Made by a program: the position numbers and the translations under genes. The notes beneath the pieces are model-generated. The model worked only from the letters and a program-made list of their open reading frames with translations, was not told the DNA's origin and made no database searches. This document shows, piece after piece, positions 8,911 through 18,060 of a stretch of DNA of 64,000 nt. The stretch spans positions 1-64,000 of the forward strand of contig CAYZNN010000006.1 of the NCBI GenBank assembly GCA_964479665.1. The letters run 5' to 3'. The first letter of the stretch is position 1, and every line of letters starts with the position of its first letter. Origin of the DNA: UBA2287 sp964479665 (GTDB lineage Bacteria; Bacteroidota; Bacteroidia; Bacteroidales; Tenuifilaceae).

Positions 8911-10263
8911 ATGCACATGACCAAGCTCTTTTCGGCGCTATTTATATCTGCTACCTTCTCGTGGTTTGCCCTTAACGGGCAAACCACCGAGCAGGTTCGT
9001 GTAGGATTTGCCAATTTGGGCCCATTTGCCCAAGCCAATGGAAAACAGGCAGTATACTGCCTCGTGAATAACGATACCAAAAACCCCATTAGCAGTCTGG
9101 TGCTGAACTGGCAAATTAATGATGGCAGCATTGAAAGTAACGCGTTGAATGGCTTTTCGATTGACCCATGGACCAGCAAATTGTTTCAAATGCCTACCCA
9201 ACTTAATGTGGGGGCTTCAGGGAATTACCTCGCTAAAATGTGGGTAAGCATGGTCGACGGGCAGCAGCAAACCGACCCCGATACCCTTTTTATCCCTTTT
9301 GTAGCCCTTGAAAATACCGCTGGTAGAAAGGTGCTTTTCGAAAATTTTTCGAGTATTGGTTGCGGAACCTGCGCCGGAGCAAATGTTATGCTTCGCCAAA
9401 TTGCCGATAAAACGCGCGATGTCAGTTTCTTTCTGGCTTACCAAATCGATTGCTACTCGGGTAATCCCATGTGCCATGCAGCCTCAGTCGATATTTTAGA
9501 ACGAAAGGATTTCTATAACGTACAGTACACTCCCTATTCGGTTTTAGGAAACTATTTTGGGAATAACTCTTACTATTTCGATATTGAACTGTTCGACTCG
9601 GAAACCAGCCGCCCCAGCCCCATTGCCATAAGCGGTACAGTTGAAATTGTTGGCTCCAACGTTGAAGGTTCCATTATTGTTGAACCCTATACAAACATTT
9701 CAACCGATAATCTTATTGTTCGTTTAGCCATAACCCAGGATGTTGTGACCTTTGCCACCCCTCCGGGCTCGAATGGCGAGAAGGAGTTTTACCATGTGCT
9801 TCGTCGCTTTGTAAGAGTGCCCAAGGACGACCTCGCTCCGCTTGCACAGGGAGAACCCCTACAGTTCACCTTCAGCGAAAGTTTTGCAGGGCTCAATGTC
9901 GACCTTTCGACGTTTCGAGTAGCCGCTTTTGTTCAGGACACTGCTACGCGTGAAGTTATTCAGGCTCACGAATTCAAATTGGCTCCAAACACCATCAATT
10001 CAGCGATTTCGAGTGCTTCATTCAACATTTATCCAAACCCCGTTCAGTCATCAGCATCTTTTGGCATGGTTTTTCCAAAGCCCATTTTGGGTTCGCTGCG
10101 GATTAGTATTAGCAATATGCTGGGGCAAGTAGTGTGGGAAACCGAAACAAGCATGAATGGTAATGAACTATTGTTCAGCAGTATACCAATACCCATGGGT
10201 GTGTATATTATTTCTGCGGAAATCAATGGTAATTTCTTCTCCAAAAAACTACTTGTTCAATAG
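8911..10263 (+). CDS. Omp28-related T9SS cargo protein
   Basis: A 450-residue secreted protein whose start lies 10 bases after the previous stop. It has a signal peptide (1-23), a beta-rich N-terminal domain, and then a thioredoxin-like Omp28 region with SIGCGTCAGAN near residue 150 and further cysteines in IDCYSGNPMCHA. The last 80 residues are a type A sorting domain (FNIYPNPVQSSASFGM ... MGVYIISAEINGNFFSKKLLVQ). It shares its layout with the 902-residue neighbour but lacks the repeat array. It probably works at the cell surface with the neighbouring thioredoxin and outer-membrane proteins; no activity can be assigned. Confidence 0.82.
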   Translation: MHMTKLFSALFISATFSWFALNGQTTEQVRVGFANLGPFAQANGKQAVYCLVNNDTKNPISSLVLNWQINDGSIESNALNGFSIDPWTSKLFQMPTQLNVGASGNYLAKMWVSMVDGQQQTDPDTLFIPFVALENTAGRKVLFENFSSIGCGTCAGANVMLRQIADKTRDVSFFLAYQIDCYSGNPMCHAASVDILERKDFYNVQYTPYSVLGNYFGNNSYYFDIELFDSETSRPSPIAISGTVEIVGSNVEGSIIVEPYTNISTDNLIVRLAITQDVVTFATPPGSNGEKEFYHVLRRFVRVPKDDLAPLAQGEPLQFTFSESFAGLNVDLSTFRVAAFVQDTATREVIQAHEFKLAPNTINSAISSASFNIYPNPVQSSASFGMVFPKPILGSLRISISNMLGQVVWETETSMNGNELLFSSIPIPMGVYIISAEINGNFFSKKLLVQ

Positions 10264-10324
10264 CATTCTCAGCTGTAAAGTTGCATTTCTTATTAGTACA
10301 AAAACATTAAACAGCATTTTATCC

Positions 10325-10831
10325 ATGAGAACGTTTTATATCTTTATTATCATATCTTTTTTTTCGTGCGCAACAGTTTCGGCACAGGGGACAAGTTTGA
10401 AAAAGCTACCCAGCGCAACAGTAAAAACCCTCGATGGCAAAACGTTTAATACCTCGCAAATGAGCAATAATGGGAAACCTATTATAATCAGTTTCTGGGC
10501 CTCATGGTGCCGCCCCTGCATTAAAGAGCTAACTGCCATTGCCGACCTTTACGACGATTGGCAAGCAGAAACCGGAGTAAAAATTATAGCCATTTCGGTT
10601 GACGATTCGCGAACGGTTAACAACGTGCGGCCATTGGTTAAGTCGCGGGGTTGGGAGTATGAGTTTTACCTCGATGTAAATTCCGATTTCAAGCGCGCCA
10701 TGGCCGTTAACGATGTACCCCATACCTTCATACTGAATGGCAAGGGCGAAATCGTTTACCAGCACACCTCCTATACCGAAGGTAGCGAGAAGGAACTAAT
10801 TAGAAAGGTAAAAGAAATAGCTGGGAAATAG
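10325..10831 (+). CDS. TlpA-like periplasmic thioredoxin
   Basis: A 168-residue exported thioredoxin of the TlpA/ResA type. A signal peptide (MRTFYIFIIISFFSCATVSAQ) is followed by a thioredoxin fold with the active site WASWCRPCIKE near residue 60 and the cis-Pro region DVPHTFIL. The frame is open upstream to 10157, inside the preceding gene, but only the ATG at 10325 gives a signal peptide. It is likely to keep exported thiols reduced or reshuffle disulfides in the periplasm. Its position between CxxC-bearing Omp28 proteins and a DUF6029 gene 2 bases downstream suggests those are its partners. Confidence 0.87.
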   Translation: MRTFYIFIIISFFSCATVSAQGTSLKKLPSATVKTLDGKTFNTSQMSNNGKPIIISFWASWCRPCIKELTAIADLYDDWQAETGVKIIAISVDDSRTVNNVRPLVKSRGWEYEFYLDVNSDFKRAMAVNDVPHTFILNGKGEIVYQHTSYTEGSEKELIRKVKEIAGK

Positions 10832-10833
10832 CC

Positions 10834-12474
10834 ATGAGAATAAAACAACATTGTTTAAACCTGGTCCTTTTAGCCGCTATTCTTCCTAGTTCGCTTGTTG
10901 TTAATTCACAGGATTTTGTTGAAAAGGCCACTGTAAAGGGCAACATATATTCGGAAGCAAGCTACTACCTAACCGATACCACAATTGGTGCGGAGAAGGT
11001 AAAGGAATATGTTAGAGCCAACATTTTTGGAAATATTATCTATTCCTACAAAAACATTAGCGCAGGTATGCGCTACGAAGCATTTCAGCCACCATTGCTC
11101 GGATACGATTCGCGTTATGAGGGAATGGGCATTGCAAATCGTTTTTTAACCTATACCGATTCGCTATTCGAATTTACCATCGGAAATTTTTACGAACAAT
11201 TTGGTAGTGGACTGGTATTTAGAACCTACGAGGACAACAAGCTGGGAATCGACAATTCGATGGATGGTTTTAGGGCCAAAATAATGCCCCTTAGGGGTTT
11301 AGCCATAAAAACATTTGTTGGAAAGCAACGCTTCTACTGGGATTCGGGTCCAGGTTCGGTTAGAGGTATTGATGCCGAATGGAACATCCTATCGCTAATT
11401 AATCCCGAATCATTCAATATGCTCTCCTTTGGTGGTAGTGCCGTAAGCCGTTACCAACCCGATAAGGACCCAATTTACCGTTTGCCTGAAAATGTTGCGG
11501 CATTTGCTGGGCGCGTTACCTTTTCGAATAGTGATATTTACATTAATTCTGAATATGCATTCAGGGTTAACGACCCAACCTCCACCAATAACCTGGTATA
11601 TAAAAATGGTCAGGCATTGGTACTGTCTGCCAGCTATTCGGCTAAGGGAATTGGAGTTCTTGTTACAGGAAAATGGGTCGATAATATGGATTTTCGTTCG
11701 AGTCGTAATGCCACGGGCAACGACCTTACATTAAGCTATATTCCAGCCACATCGCAGCAGCAAACCTATTCGCTGGCAGGTATGTATCCATATGCAACAC
11801 AGCCTCTGGGCGAGGCCAGCATTATGGCACAGGTTAACTATAGAATACCTAAAAATTCCCTGCTAGGCGGTCGCTATGGTACGAATGTTCAGTTAACCGG
11901 CTCGGTTGCAAACTCAATTAATAAACAAAAACTGAACGATACAATTAACATTGGAACATCTGGAACATTGGGATATAAAACGAGCTTTTTGAGCATTGGC
12001 AACGAGAAGTATTTTCACGATTACTCATTGGAGATAAGTCGAAAAATCAATTCAAACCTAAAAACGGTTTTTGGTATGGCCAATCAGTTCTATAATGTTG
12101 AAATACTTCAAGGGCATCCCGGCGAAGAGCCGGTTAAGGCTTGGGCTTTTTATGCCGATTTCTCGTATAGTTTTCTCCAGTCGCAGAACATAAGGGTTGA
12201 GGTTCAGCACCTCTCAACCAAGCAGGATATGGGTAACTGGGGTATGCTCTTAATGGAGTATACGCTGGCCCCAAACTGGACATTTTCCCTTTCCGATCAG
12301 TACAACTACTCTAAAAAGCACTACTTCATTGGAAATGCTACATATAATTATAAAGCCCATAGGGTTTCGATCCGTTTTGGTAAGCAAAGGGCAGGTGTAG
12401 TATGCGTTGGCGGAGTTTGCCGTTTAGTGCCTCCCTCCTACGGCGCCTCACTTATTCTTTCAACCACATTTTAA
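10834..12474 (+). CDS. DUF6029 family outer-membrane protein
   Basis: A 546-residue exported protein with a signal peptide (ends VVNSQ) and many alternating amphipathic beta-strands, ending in ...GASLILSTTF. This looks like an outer-membrane beta-barrel with a C-terminal aromatic residue. I recognise the DUF6029 pattern near the N-terminus (EASYYLTDTTIG, GNFYEQFGSGLVFRTYED). Function unknown. It starts 2 bases after the TlpA-like stop, so the two are almost certainly co-translated. It could be the membrane platform for the Omp28 proteins around it. A CVGGVC cysteine pair sits near the C-terminus. Confidence 0.78.
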   Translation: MRIKQHCLNLVLLAAILPSSLVVNSQDFVEKATVKGNIYSEASYYLTDTTIGAEKVKEYVRANIFGNIIYSYKNISAGMRYEAFQPPLLGYDSRYEGMGIANRFLTYTDSLFEFTIGNFYEQFGSGLVFRTYEDNKLGIDNSMDGFRAKIMPLRGLAIKTFVGKQRFYWDSGPGSVRGIDAEWNILSLINPESFNMLSFGGSAVSRYQPDKDPIYRLPENVAAFAGRVTFSNSDIYINSEYAFRVNDPTSTNNLVYKNGQALVLSASYSAKGIGVLVTGKWVDNMDFRSSRNATGNDLTLSYIPATSQQQTYSLAGMYPYATQPLGEASIMAQVNYRIPKNSLLGGRYGTNVQLTGSVANSINKQKLNDTINIGTSGTLGYKTSFLSIGNEKYFHDYSLEISRKINSNLKTVFGMANQFYNVEILQGHPGEEPVKAWAFYADFSYSFLQSQNIRVEVQHLSTKQDMGNWGMLLMEYTLAPNWTFSLSDQYNYSKKHYFIGNATYNYKAHRVSIRFGKQRAGVVCVGGVCRLVPPSYGASLILSTTF

Positions 12475-12487
12475 AAAGTAATGCAAT

Positions 12488-13324
12488 ATGAACAGGTTCA
12501 TTTTACACCTTTTTTCTGCAGCAATTGTAATTACTAGTTGCGACATTATACAGGAACCATTTATTGAAAACAATTCGAATAATGGTGGAAATGGCGATGT
12601 AGTGAAAAAGGTTCTTTTAGAGGAATTTACAGGTCACCAATGCCCCAATTGTCCAGCAGGTGCTGCTACCGCTAGCCAAATACACAGTTTGTATGGCAAC
12701 CGTTTCGTTATAGTTGCCTACCACGCTGGTTTTTTTGCCCGAACATCCAGTGAATTCCCAATCGATTACCGCACAACATCGGGTACCGAACTCAATAGTC
12801 ACTTTGGGGTTTTAGCATACCCTTCGGGAGTAATAAACAGAAGGCAATACGAAGGTTCTACTGTTCTCGACAGAACCAATTGGGCAGCCGCAACTGCTGA
12901 AAGTTTGCAGCTGGAACCCGAGTTGCAATTAAACCTCAGCCGTGAGTATAGTGAAGCAACCCGGACATTAAGCGTATCGGTAACCGGCAAAGCACTAACT
13001 GCAATAAGTACAACTAAAGTTTGTGTCTTTATAACCGAGTCGGGATTAATTTCCCCACAAAAAACATCAAACGATCCCAATTACCCAAGCGGTACAATTC
13101 CCAATTACTTACATAAGCATGTATTCCGAACTTCACTGAATGGAACCTGGGGTCAGGATCTTTTTGCTGCGGGAGCAATTGCCAATCAATCGCAAACCGT
13201 TACTGCCGCTGGCACCCTTAGTGCAAACTGGAATGTTGAAAATATGGATATTGTTGTTTTTGCTTACACTACTGACACAGGTCAAGTTATTCAGGTAGAA
13301 ACCATTAGTGTATTGAATGAATAA
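12488..13324 (+). CDS. Omp28-related outer membrane lipoprotein
   Basis: A 278-residue lipoprotein: the signal peptide ends in a lipobox (VITSC) with the acylated Cys near residue 18. The Omp28 domain follows (LLEEFTGHQCPNCPAGAAT near 40-60, then NRFVIVAYHAG and YPSGVINR), a thioredoxin-like fold with a CPNC motif. Unlike its two larger relatives upstream it has no T9SS sorting domain and is anchored by lipid. It closes the group and is followed by a strong hairpin. Confidence 0.88.
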   Translation: MNRFILHLFSAAIVITSCDIIQEPFIENNSNNGGNGDVVKKVLLEEFTGHQCPNCPAGAATASQIHSLYGNRFVIVAYHAGFFARTSSEFPIDYRTTSGTELNSHFGVLAYPSGVINRRQYEGSTVLDRTNWAAATAESLQLEPELQLNLSREYSEATRTLSVSVTGKALTAISTTKVCVFITESGLISPQKTSNDPNYPSGTIPNYLHKHVFRTSLNGTWGQDLFAAGAIANQSQTVTAAGTLSANWNVENMDIVVFAYTTDTGQVIQVETISVLNE

Positions 13325-13335
13325 TGAAACCATTT

Positions 13336-13372
13336 CTAAAAAGCTGTACTTGCTATAAGTAGGGCTTTTTAG
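13336..13372. terminator. Hairpin ending the Omp28/TlpA group
   Basis: A near-perfect inverted repeat begins 12 bases after the last stop codon: CTAAAAAGC pairs with GCTTTTTAG, and the inner TACTT pairs with AAGTA. The T-rich right arm makes it a plausible rho-independent terminator on the plus strand. Confidence 0.65.
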
Positions 13373-13451
13373 ATAATATGGTCTTAGAAAAATTTTTATG
13401 TTCAATTTTAACATTTTTTAAAAAAACGTGGCGAATGGCACGATTTTCTCT

Positions 13452-13459
13452 TAAATTTG
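13452..13459 (+). promoter_or_regulatory. Bacteroidota -7 box (TAAATTTG)
   Basis: An exact TAnnTTTG match 65 bases before the ATG of the beta-barrel protein gene. No convincing -33 element is visible. Confidence 0.4.
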
Positions 13460-13524
13460 GTTTTTGAGAATAGAATCCTATTAAACCATTTTTACAGTTC
13501 AATTCACTTTTAAACTGAAATAGT

Positions 13525-15087
13525 ATGAAATCGAAGCTTACATTTCTAGTTGGGATAGGACTTTTGCTTTTTGCACAGCCCTCTTTCGCACAGGCACCAG
13601 AAGCCAACATGCCCGATAGTGCCAAATTTTCTGGCGGAGCCTTGGTTGGCTCAGTAACCATTGATGGTAAAACCTATCAACAATTTGCCCTAAGGGCCGA
13701 TGTTCCTATTGGCAAATTTGGGTTTGGAGTTGACCTCCAAATACTATTCGATGAGAATGGCCAAATTCGCAAGGAAGATTGGGATCATTGGCACGATTAC
13801 ATCGATAAAATTTACTACATCCGTTACGGGAAAAAGCGCGATCCTTTCTACATAAAATTAGGAGGACTAGATTACAGCTACCTTGGCTATTCGAATATTT
13901 TCAATGGCTATTCAAATATGGTTCAATACCCAACACGAAAAAGGTACGGTGCTGAAATGTCGTTTTTCTTCTCCTCCGACGAGAACGAGGGTAAACCAAA
14001 ATTTGGTGCCGAAATGCTTTTTAACGACTTTAAAGAGGCTTTGGTTGAAAGCCCACAAAAACCTTCCATACTATTTGGTACTAGGGTATTCTATCGGCCT
14101 TTCCGCTTTTTGGAATTAGGTGCATCGTTGGGTGCCGACCTGAATGAGTACAAAGCTTTCCTCGATAAGGATGGAGATGGCATACCCGATTTAATTGATA
14201 TGTTCCCATCCAACGCAGCTTGGGCAACCGAAAGAGACAAATTCACGCCTACCGATTGGAATTATCTGATTAACGACCCATACTGGGGTGCCACATTAAC
14301 CGATAGATATAACAAATTGGTTGCTCTAGGAATCATTCCGGCCGACACATCATCCATGTCCGACCTTTTCAACCTGAATAATCAATCGTCGAGGATGTAT
14401 GCCTATAGTTTTGATATTGGTATTCCAATTATTGAAAGGGAGATGCTTCAATTCGATATTTACTCGCATTTCACTCAACTGAGGGGTGAAAACAGAACCT
14501 ACGGTTGGGGAGCCGCCCTTCCAGGCATCCGGTTGATCGTTGGAACGGGTAGTGTTAATAACTTCCTGACTTTCAAAGCTGAGTATCGCCGTTCTTCCAA
14601 GGAGTTCCTTTTCGGTTACTTCAACAATACCTACGAGTTAGAAAGAGCCTCCTTTATTGGTCGCGACAGCGTAATTACCAAACAACAAAGTTTGCTTGCA
14701 ATTCAGGATGAGCTGAATGGTGTTTATGCAAGTGCCGAATTCAACTTCTTCAATTATATTGCTGTATTTGCTGGATACCAAGAATTAATGGGTGCAAATT
14801 CCAATGTTAGGTCGATACATGGTGAATTGAAAATGGGCGAAGCCCTTAAGAAAATGATCAGTTTTGCCGATGTGAAAGGTTACTATATACAGAATAATGT
14901 ACAAGACTTTAAGGAGTGGAAAACCCCTAGCACTCTGGTAGGAGTAAATATTGGCTATAACTATAAAGGCGCTATAGTTGGATTCGACTATCGCTGGACT
15001 TTCCAAGATATTGACGGCAATGGCCTGATAAGGGGGAAAAACGAAACTTTCAAAACCATCAGTTTCCGAACTGCTTTCATGTTTTAA
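13525..15087 (+). CDS. Predicted outer-membrane beta-barrel protein
   Basis: A 520-residue exported protein with a signal peptide ending SFAQ. The body alternates charged and aromatic residues in short strands and ends in ISFRTAFMF, as outer-membrane barrels do. A short calcium-binding-like loop (DKDGDGIPDLIDMFP, near residue 210) resembles thrombospondin type 3/OmpA-associated repeats. I do not recognise a named family. It is a single transcription unit with its own promoter box and a strong terminator, so it is probably independent of both neighbouring clusters. Confidence 0.65.
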   Translation: MKSKLTFLVGIGLLLFAQPSFAQAPEANMPDSAKFSGGALVGSVTIDGKTYQQFALRADVPIGKFGFGVDLQILFDENGQIRKEDWDHWHDYIDKIYYIRYGKKRDPFYIKLGGLDYSYLGYSNIFNGYSNMVQYPTRKRYGAEMSFFFSSDENEGKPKFGAEMLFNDFKEALVESPQKPSILFGTRVFYRPFRFLELGASLGADLNEYKAFLDKDGDGIPDLIDMFPSNAAWATERDKFTPTDWNYLINDPYWGATLTDRYNKLVALGIIPADTSSMSDLFNLNNQSSRMYAYSFDIGIPIIEREMLQFDIYSHFTQLRGENRTYGWGAALPGIRLIVGTGSVNNFLTFKAEYRRSSKEFLFGYFNNTYELERASFIGRDSVITKQQSLLAIQDELNGVYASAEFNFFNYIAVFAGYQELMGANSNVRSIHGELKMGEALKKMISFADVKGYYIQNNVQDFKEWKTPSTLVGVNIGYNYKGAIVGFDYRWTFQDIDGNGLIRGKNETFKTISFRTAFMF

Positions 15088-15107
15088 AAATAATGGAAAT
15101 AATAAAA

Positions 15108-15141
15108 AAGCAGCTGGTTTAACTAAACCAGCTGCTTTTTA
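15108..15141. terminator. Strong bidirectional terminator
   Basis: A 13-bp perfect stem (AAGCAGCTGGTTT with its complement) and a 4-base loop, with A-tract before and T-tract after, lie 20 bases after the barrel-protein stop. This separates it from the purine cluster. Confidence 0.88.
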
Positions 15142-15213
15142 TTACCCCCCATATAGCCTTACTATCCAATAAATTCATATATTGCACGACTATAAACGCA
15201 TATTTTTTATAGT

Positions 15214-15981
15214 ATGTCCGATATTTTATTTCAACTATCTGAAATTAAAAGCAAAGGAGAACCCTTTGTGCTTTGCATTGTTGTAAAAACCGAAGGCTCA
15301 ACCCCTCGCAAAGAGGGTGCCAAAATGGTTGTTTTTGCCGATGGCACATCTGTTGGAACTGTTGGTGGTGGCACCATTGAAACGCAATCGGTTCGATACG
15401 CTTTAGAGGTGTTGAAAAAAAGGAAAACTTCGAAAGCTACCTACGAGCTCGAAGTGGACCTAAATATGCGCTGCGGCGGTTATGTAGAGGTGTACTTTGA
15501 GCCTATGAACTACAACCACAACTTACTCATTTTCGGAGCGGGCCATGTAGGCCGCGAAGTTGGCAAACTTGCAGCACAATTCGGGTTTAGCATTACCTAC
15601 ATTGATAATCGTGCGAATATTTATAACGAATTCGACCCTATGGGCGCTAAAACTATTTTGGTCGATTTCGAGAATTCAACCGATGAAATAGAGTTCTCCT
15701 CTCACGATTTTGCAGTTATTTGTACCCCAAAACATACCTGGGACGAGTTAGTGCTTTCGAAGCTTATTAATAAAAACTTGGCCTATTTGGGCATGATTGG
15801 AAGCAAACGGAAAATTGCCGAAACGCGAAAAAGTTTGCTTGAAAAGGGTTTAGCCTCTACCGAGCAACTTGATAAAGTGAATATGCCCATTGGTTTAGCT
15901 TTTAACGCCGAAACACCAGCCGAAATTGCTCTTAGTATAGTTGCAAAACTAATCGACGCAAAAAATTCGTTGAATCTATGA
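15214..15981 (+). CDS. xdhC: XdhC-like molybdenum cofactor insertion protein
   Basis: XdhC/CoxI proteins bind molybdenum cofactor, help sulfurate it and insert it into xanthine dehydrogenase. The 255-residue protein has the N-terminal XdhC/CoxI domain (VKTEGSTPRKEGAKMVV, VGGGTIET, MRCGGYVEVYFEP) and the C-terminal Rossmann domain (LLIFGAGHVGREVGKLA near 107-123, then YLGMIGSKRK and AETPAEIALS). Length is normal. It is first in the forward arm of the purine cluster, upstream of xdhA and xdhB. Confidence 0.93.
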   Translation: MSDILFQLSEIKSKGEPFVLCIVVKTEGSTPRKEGAKMVVFADGTSVGTVGGGTIETQSVRYALEVLKKRKTSKATYELEVDLNMRCGGYVEVYFEPMNYNHNLLIFGAGHVGREVGKLAAQFGFSITYIDNRANIYNEFDPMGAKTILVDFENSTDEIEFSSHDFAVICTPKHTWDELVLSKLINKNLAYLGMIGSKRKIAETRKSLLEKGLASTEQLDKVNMPIGLAFNAETPAEIALSIVAKLIDAKNSLNL

Positions 15982-16042
15982 AACACCCACGTAATGCAGA
16001 TAGCACTAAAGTTGATTAATTAACCATGGGTGTTCCATCCGA

Positions 16043-16070
16043 TTGACAAAGATTGTTATAATTATATTTG
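16043..16070 (+). promoter_or_regulatory. Putative promoter of xdhA
   Basis: TTG at 16043 and an exact -7 box TATATTTG at 16063-16070 are 17 bases apart, which fits the Bacteroidota promoter range. The -7 box is 40 bases before the xdhA ATG. The spacer after xdhC also holds a long-loop inverted repeat (AACACCCA 15982 with TGGGTGTT 16027). Confidence 0.45.
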
Positions 16071-16110
16071 TAACACATTGTGAATTAATAATAATAGTAT
16101 TTTAAAACGG

Positions 16111-17547
16111 ATGAAAAGTAATAAAATAAGGTTTGTCCTTAACAATGCCGTAAAGGAGGTAGATTTTAACACCTCAAACTTTCGCCCATCAACCACGCTT
16201 CTTAACTATCTTCGTTCGTTTAGCATCACTAAGGGTGTTAAAGAGGGCTGCGCCGAAGGCGACTGCGGTGCATGCACCGTAGTTGTTGGCGAACTCGATG
16301 GCCAGCGTATTAAATACTACAGCGTCGATTCATGTTTGGTTTTTCTGGCATCGGTACATGGTAAGCAAATTATTACAATCGAAGGACTTGAACGACACGA
16401 AGGCAACCAAACCTATTTGCACCCTGTTCAGCAGTCGCTAATAAACCACTCTGGAAGCCAGTGTGGCTTTTGCACCCCCGGAATTGTAATGTCTATTTTT
16501 GCTTTGTATAAAAGTCACCCTTACCCCAACAGAAACGATGTAATTCAAAGCCTTTCGGGCAATCTTTGCCGCTGTACTGGCTATGAGCCCATTCTGAATG
16601 CTGCACTGGACGTTTGCAGCAACCTTCAGCCCGACCATTTCGATGCTAACGAAAAGTGGGTTATAAAGGCCATAGAGGAAATAAAGCGCAAGCAACCTGC
16701 AATTTATTTAACAACCGACAAGCAGCTTTATTTTCTTCCCGAAACCCTTCAGGATGCTATAGAACTTAAGGAGAGTAATCCGCTGGCAAAAATTGTAAAT
16801 GGCGCTACCGACACTGCCATTCGGCAGAATAAATTACACGAATACCTCGACGAAATTATCGACATATCAGCTGTTCCCGAACTTAAAACCCTTAAAAAAG
16901 AGCCAACCGGTTTCTATATTGGCTCGGGTGTTACAATAGAACTACTAAAGCCCTTTGCCAGCAGGTACGTTCCAACATTAACCCCTTTTCTTAATGTTTT
17001 TGCATCTCAACAAATACGAAACGTTGCAACAGTAGGCGGAAATTTAGCAACAGCATCGCCCATTGGCGATTTAATTCCCTTGTTAACCGCACATTGCGCT
17101 CGGGTCGAGATTATTTCGCCCACCGAAAGCCGTTGGGTCGATATAGGCGATTTTATTACTGGCTACCGAAAAAACTGCTTGAAAAGCAACGAGCTCGTAA
17201 AGGGTATATTCGTTCCCAAAATCGATGAGAATATTACAATTAAATCGTTTAAAGTCTCTACCCGTCGGCAACTCGATATTTCGACAGTCAGCTTATGTGC
17301 ACGCATTGAGCTAAACATGGAGGCCATTCAGAGCATAGTTTTAGCCTACGGAGGAATGGCCGAAACAGTAAAAAGGGCAAAAAATACAGAGAAGTTCCTT
17401 CACGGAAAGCCCTTTAACCGCGAGTGGTTCGAAAAGGCAATGGAAGTAATTGGCAACGACTTCTCCCCCATTTCCGATGCGCGAGGCTCAGCAGAGTTTA
17501 GAAAAGCAGCAGCTAGAAATCTACTTTTAAAATTAGTATGCGAGTAA
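16111..17547 (+). CDS. xdhA: Xanthine dehydrogenase small subunit (2Fe-2S and FAD)
   Basis: The electron-transfer subunit of xanthine dehydrogenase: two 2Fe-2S clusters pass electrons from the Mo site to FAD and on to NAD. The 478-residue protein has the plant-ferredoxin-like cluster (GCAEGDCGACT near residue 46), the helical 2Fe-2S domain (CGFCTPG and CRCTG, near 117-152), the FAD-binding molybdopterin dehydrogenase domain (about 195-360, with ATVGGNLATASPIGD) and the CO-dehydrogenase-flavoprotein C-terminal domain. This fused FeS+FAD layout is the XdhA arrangement of many bacteria. Its catalytic partner xdhB is separated from it by a GxxExxY gene and two repeats. Confidence 0.93.
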   Translation: MKSNKIRFVLNNAVKEVDFNTSNFRPSTTLLNYLRSFSITKGVKEGCAEGDCGACTVVVGELDGQRIKYYSVDSCLVFLASVHGKQIITIEGLERHEGNQTYLHPVQQSLINHSGSQCGFCTPGIVMSIFALYKSHPYPNRNDVIQSLSGNLCRCTGYEPILNAALDVCSNLQPDHFDANEKWVIKAIEEIKRKQPAIYLTTDKQLYFLPETLQDAIELKESNPLAKIVNGATDTAIRQNKLHEYLDEIIDISAVPELKTLKKEPTGFYIGSGVTIELLKPFASRYVPTLTPFLNVFASQQIRNVATVGGNLATASPIGDLIPLLTAHCARVEIISPTESRWVDIGDFITGYRKNCLKSNELVKGIFVPKIDENITIKSFKVSTRRQLDISTVSLCARIELNMEAIQSIVLAYGGMAETVKRAKNTEKFLHGKPFNREWFEKAMEVIGNDFSPISDARGSAEFRKAAARNLLLKLVCE

Positions 17548-17551
17548 GATT

Positions 17552-17638
17552 AACCACAAAGACCACAAAGAACTTCACAAAGGACACAAAGACTCTTTGT
17601 GCTCTTAGTGTATTTTTTCTTTGTGCACTTTGTGGTTT
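17552..17638. repeat. Palindromic repeat R1 (CCACAAAG type)
   Basis: An imperfect palindrome built from 8-10-base units ending in CACAAAG on the left and starting CTTTGTG on the right. It opens with AACCACAAAG and closes with CTTTGTGGTT. It lies 4 bases after the xdhA stop and 35 bases before the GxxExxY start. Confidence 0.85.
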
Positions 17639-17673
17639 ATCCGATTTTAAGAATCATATAATGTTTTAATAAA

Positions 17674-18054
17674 ATGACTGAAAACGAACTTTCAAATATA
17701 ATTATTGGTTTGGCAATAGATGTTCATTCAGCATTAGGCCCAGGCTTATTGGAAAGTGCGTACAAGGAATGTTTGCATTATAAAATTAGTAAATCGGGTT
17801 TGTGGGTTGAAAAAGAAAAACCAATGCCATTATTTTTTGAAGAAGTAAGAATGGATTGTGGTTATCGAATTGATTTGCTTGTAGAAAACAAATTGGTTAT
17901 CGAAATTAAAAGCGTTGAAGCGTTAAACGATATTCACCTTGCGCAAGCATTAACGTATCTTAAAATAGGAAATTTTAAATTGGGTTTACTAATTAATTTT
18001 AATGTAGTAAAACGGAGAGATGGTATAAAACGAGTAATCAATGGCACTCTATAA
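17674..18054 (+). CDS. GxxExxY family protein, copy 1
   Basis: A 126-residue protein of the GxxExxY family; the signature is GPGLLESAYKECL near residue 27. Its later part has a PD-(D/E)XK nuclease-like layout: RIDLLVENKLVIEIKSVEAL, with D and E-x-K, and HLAQALTYLK. The activity of the family is not established to my knowledge. The gene interrupts xdhA-xdhB and is flanked by repeats R1 (36 bases upstream) and R2 (6 bases downstream). No purine role is implied by its sequence, so I regard gene plus repeats as an inserted unit. Confidence 0.85.
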   Translation: MTENELSNIIIGLAIDVHSALGPGLLESAYKECLHYKISKSGLWVEKEKPMPLFFEEVRMDCGYRIDLLVENKLVIEIKSVEALNDIHLAQALTYLKIGNFKLGLLINFNVVKRRDGIKRVINGTL

Positions 18055-18060
18055 CTACTT

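Noticed and set aside
10157..10324. Longer N-terminus for the TlpA-like protein
   Set aside because: The upstream part overlaps the preceding gene and lacks a signal peptide; the ATG at 10325 gives one.
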